From Icerya purchasi (Eukaryota; Arthropoda; Insecta; Hemiptera; Monophlebidae), in NCBI GenBank assembly GCA_039619475.1, contig CM077116.1, positions 371,890,294 to 371,954,293 of the forward strand: a DNA stretch of 64,000 nucleotides. The letters run 5' to 3'. Each line of letters opens with the position of its first letter. Positions within the stretch are counted from its first letter, which is position 1. Shown piece after piece: positions 60,300 to 64,000 of this stretch. A program made the translations under genes and the position numbers. The notes under the pieces were generated by a model. It saw only the letters and a program-made list of their open reading frames with translations, made no database searches and was not told the origin of the DNA.

Positions 60300-63200
60300 T
60301 CGACACATCTGCAAAGAAAGAACAGAATAGATATTTCCGCCGGACAGAGAGATGAAGGTGGCGTGCCAAATTTTTGACTGGATTGGGACGATTCTACACG
60401 CCCGCTGTGTGTGTTGTGTTGTGCGCCGGTGCCGTTTTACATTCGTTCATTTAACCGTGAACTTGTTAAAAGCGGTGAACTGGTTCTGGACACCGATTAG
60501 AGAACTCTGATGATGATCGCATATTTAAACGGTGATGATCGGGAAAAATATTTAAATTCCCTAAGTAGCCGAGAGCCGACCGGAACAAAGGCTAAACGTC
60601 TCGCGCGACGAATCCGACCACGAAACATGAAACTGGTCTCTAGCAGGCCGCTTGGCAAACGGCTGTTCCAGCAGGGTCGTAGGTGGTCTGTGTCGCGAAC
60701 CGTCGAATCCGCAGATATGCACCACCGGAGATACGTGTAGCTGACGGATGATAGCGGCGCAACACGAAATCGATAAAATATGCGAAATTATGAAGAGCTG
60801 TTGCAGAAATACGATTAGTTTTCCCTTATCGCTGTCTGCGTCAGGTACCTTTAGCTTGCTTATTCTATTTTTAGCGTCCGAACACTTCGTATAGGACTCA
60901 ACAATACAGGATGGATGACGTAACCGCTGAAACATGCACCTTGCTACAATTCTCCGGATCCGTTTCGTACAAATGATTAAACAACAATGCGAAAGAAGAC
61001 TGACACACAAAGAGGTGCTCGTCAAGAGGAGAAAAAAAAAAACGATCAACGGAATTTATAAAGATCATCGAAAATGAAAAAAATAAAATACTTATCATCC
61101 TTCAATACATATGCTAGCGGGAATCGCAACATATCGACGAAAAAAAGCAAAAAAAAAAAACGTCAATAATAAAAATACGGCGGCATTTAAATTTTAACGT
61201 TTGTAAATCGCATTTGTCAGTTTCGTATTACCGCGATATTATCGTAATGAATAATTTAAGGTATGAAATTTTAAAATAATCCACATGTGTCGTATTATGG
61301 AATAATTTTCCGGGGGGAAAAAAGAAGCTTTTACCGATATTGCCGATTATCGGCTAATCTTAGAATTTCCCCATCTCCCCCGCCCCGGTATATAAATCTG
61401 TAAACAATTTTATTCCTGTTATTTTTTGAACTACGCATGAAATACGAATCTCGGGATAATAATTTAAAATAGCAGCAAATAAATCCGTGTAACTACTATA
61501 AACATCACAGAATATGCTAGGCACCCTTTTTTTCCTCTCCGGAACCAGGTATTTCTTTAGACAAGTGTGAACCATTAGTATAAACGTGTAATGCTGTCCG
61601 ATTAACCGAATAAGACTCGAAGGTAAAATGTAACGGGCCTCATTCGCTGGTCTGCCAGAAATCTAAAACGAAAGTTTAGAAATCTTACTAGTATCAAAAC
61701 AGCGTAGCACGAAATATCCTTTTAAAACGTTTTACCAAAAATAACTTCCCAACCAAACGGTATTAGTCCATTATTCATTTTTGTTTTTTTCTACTATATT
61801 TAATAGCGAGATTAATAAAAACGAAATAACAGCGGGAAATAAATTCAATCGTGATCGCGAACCGTCGAGGCAAAAGACATTTCAACCGTACCATTCTCTG
61901 ACCAGTCGCTTAATGATTTGTCGGAAGAAAGTTTATAATTACTGTGCACGGCTAAATCAACATTGCCCCCCCACCCGCGGGAGGATAATCAGCGTTTACC
62001 TGTAGCGATCGTCGCATCCACTGCTTTTTCTGAAGGTCAAAGCGGAGAATTCAGAAATAACAGCGACCGACCGCCATTCGAATGCACCTTGTTTCCTAGA
62101 ACGGCAGACCGAGAGGTCTTCCGATGAATCGCGATGCACGTGTGCAACCTTACCCCGCGGATCCAAATGACGGGCAGTCAATATCCCTCTCGAGACCTTT
62201 TCTGGAAGAAACGGTTTCTATAAAAGCGAAAAATCTTTGTTAAGGTATAAAACAGCTGGTCAAACTACACTCGCGTCTATTTTTTTTCTTTTTCTTCACC
62301 TTCTTTCTCCTCATCATCGCGCGCGACCCTTCCATGATTACCCTTTGTGCATCTTTTCAGATGTACCTTCTTCTGTTAGTAGTACATTATTTCGGCCGAC
62401 ACGGAACAGGCAACTGGTGAGAAACGACATGACCAACAACGGTTACCGGCTAAATTTATAGCTCGATCATCAATCTGTCAGAGTCGAAGATAAGAAAAAA
62501 GGTAGTAGGCCGACTTTCCGCCAATGTTACCTTTAATTGCGGTATACTACGAACAAAGTGGTCGCTTTACTCAATCTGGCTTGTTCTTCCATTAGATTCT
62601 TCCTGTTTTGTTTTTTTTTTATTCCTATCCTGCTTCGTTACGTTCCTGAAATATCAACATCTTCTGATAATATTATACGCGCCATGTTCGTTATTAATTG
62701 AAAGTGCCCATTTAACGAGTAATTTTGCGAAACTAACTTTTAAATTAAGAGTTTATACAGTCGGCTAATTTCTACTCTTTTTTTCAATAAAAATAATGAA
62801 TATAATTAATAGACACGCAACTAAACTTAAGAAGAAATATTTAAAATATGCTAGAAACGTCTTAAAAACCTATCTTCGCATTACCAAAAAGATGCACGCA
62901 TATTAATCTTCAGAATCCTTCAATTGGAAAAAAAAAGCTAAAGAAATATCGGTTGTTAAAGAAATGTTTCAAATGCGTCGCATAACGTCCGGTATGTTTT
63001 GTTGTATGATGCAAGCGAAAATCGCAAGACTATCTGAAATTAGACTAGAAGGAAATATAATTTACCTATTTTATGTTTCTTTTCTCGTTTTTGGCCTGGC
63101 GTTAATATTTTCCGTTGTTTAAATTAACCTTTTTTTTTGCGGTCGTCGATAAACAAAATTCTTAATTATTAATGTCAAAATTGTGGAGCAAAGATTGTAA

Positions 63201-64000
63201 AGATATCTGTAAAAATTTTTTTTCTTTTTTTTTCATTTCTAAATAATTTATAGGCAATTGCTCTATGGGGGTTCCTAATATAATTATATCGTTTATTCGT
63301 AAATACACATCTTAAAGCTAATAAATAATTAATTTTTTACATATTACTTAATTACACTTTTATTTTCACTAAACTGGGAATTTCTAAACAAGTATATTCG
63401 TACCCGCCAAACAACTTCAAAAACAGTGCCTTAGTTTACGTAAAAAGAACTGGATATAGTAAAAAAGAAATGGAAGAAACAACGAGTTGTTGTAAAAGGT
63501 GACTGATCCCATTTGCGACAAATCTAATTATATATCTTGTGACATTATTAAAGAAAGTTATAATTAACAAACTTTTAGCAAGATCATCCGCTTTGATAAG
63601 AAGCAATTTGAACACATCCCGCATTCAAAGAGTCGCCCGAAGAAAATATTGACTAGAAAATGATTTTAACTCCGGGGTATTAAATGCTGAAAATCAAAGA
63701 TAAATTAAAAACAAAAAAAAAAAAACAAACATTAATAGTGCAATTTTATAAAAAATTTCAGTTCAAATCATCGAAATCGAAAGTGGACGGCTTGAAAATT
63801 CCGTCCGATTGTGTGGAGTACCGTATCAGTGTCCGCAATACCGTCGAAAAGCGCAGAAAATTACGCTCTTACGTCTGCAGAAATTCCCGAAATAGCCCCC
63901 ATGATGAAAAATGGAATTGCTCATTGTAGTGAGAAAACCGAGTATTGTCACGAGGTGTGATGAGCATAGTTCACTCGTCGGTGTCTCTTTTAAGTTTTAC
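60300..64000. other. No gene recognised; moderately CpG-rich from 60.3 to 62.5 kb
   Basis: Opposed ORFs at 60510-61098 (the longest is 162 codons, minus 60561-61049) and smaller ones up to 63929 lack any recognisable domain. TATAAAAG (62219-62226) and TATAAAA (62246-62252) precede a CpG-containing stretch and could mark a plus-strand promoter, but no coding exon follows that I can identify. This region may hold host regulatory or 5' UTR sequence. Confidence 0.35.

Noticed and set aside
60352..60513. Small ORF starting MKVACQIFDWIG
   Set aside because: About 53 codons, Cys/Val/Arg-rich from a GTGT repeat, poor evidence of coding. Not called.
60561..61049. Minus-strand ORF of 162 codons, the second longest in the window
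   Set aside because: No motif is recognised and the opposite strand is also partly open. Low stop density in CpG-rich DNA explains it; it remains only as an unassigned ORF.

Overview
The window is eukaryotic nuclear DNA, almost certainly from an insect or another arthropod. It is AT-rich, but CpG dinucleotides are common. It is packed with microsatellites, homopolymer tracts, decayed non-LTR retrotransposons (LINEs) and short inverted-repeat DNA elements. No ORF runs beyond about 320 codons, and the longest one belongs to a retrotransposon. There are no operons, ribosome binding sites, rRNAs or CRISPR arrays. A hemipteran or another insect with a repeat-rich genome would fit, but the sequence alone does not fix the order.

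Layout. 0-9 kb: intergenic or intronic DNA with an old dispersed repeat at 510-800 (second copy at 58290-58622), an RTE-like LINE remnant on the minus strand (4090-4950) and a LINE C-terminal scrap (6960-7165). 9.6-16.7 kb: a repeat cluster holding two copies of one LINE family (called LINE-A here), a tRNA-like SINE, two copies of a short repeat (REP1), and a second repeat (REP2). The LINE-A copy at 14099-15638 sits inside a REP1 copy and keeps a readable RNase H domain. A plausible host first coding exon lies at 12137-12244. 18-26 kb: a 291-bp hAT-type MITE with an 8-bp target duplication, a CpG-rich promoter-like stretch (19700-20560), a Jockey/I-like RT remnant, REP1 and another TIR element. 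26.9-27.8 kb: a further RT remnant. 31-38 kb: a hairpin MITE, REP1, LINE-A copy 3 and a dense block of REP2, including a tail-to-tail foldback. 39-42 kb: two weak candidate host exons and a decayed hAT transposase. 43.3-43.7 kb: an almost perfect 165-bp-arm palindrome. 46.4-47.1 kb: one LINE remnant interrupted by LINE-A copy 4. 50.7-51.4 kb: another RT C-terminus. 53.6-55.2 kb: a hAT-type element and a G-rich-TIR element. 58-64 kb: the second copy of the old dispersed repeat, then DNA with no recognised gene.

Interpretation. The window reads as intergenic or large-intron sequence between or inside host genes. At most a few short host exons are visible. Most of the interpretable content is a layered record of transposon insertions, with at least five LINE lineages or fragments, hAT elements and several unnamed inverted-repeat families. 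I found no convincing new multi-gene system. The most notable items are the near-identical palindrome, the REP1 copy whose two ends are in opposite orientation, the four-copy LINE-A family with nested insertions, and the distant repeat pair near the two ends of the window.
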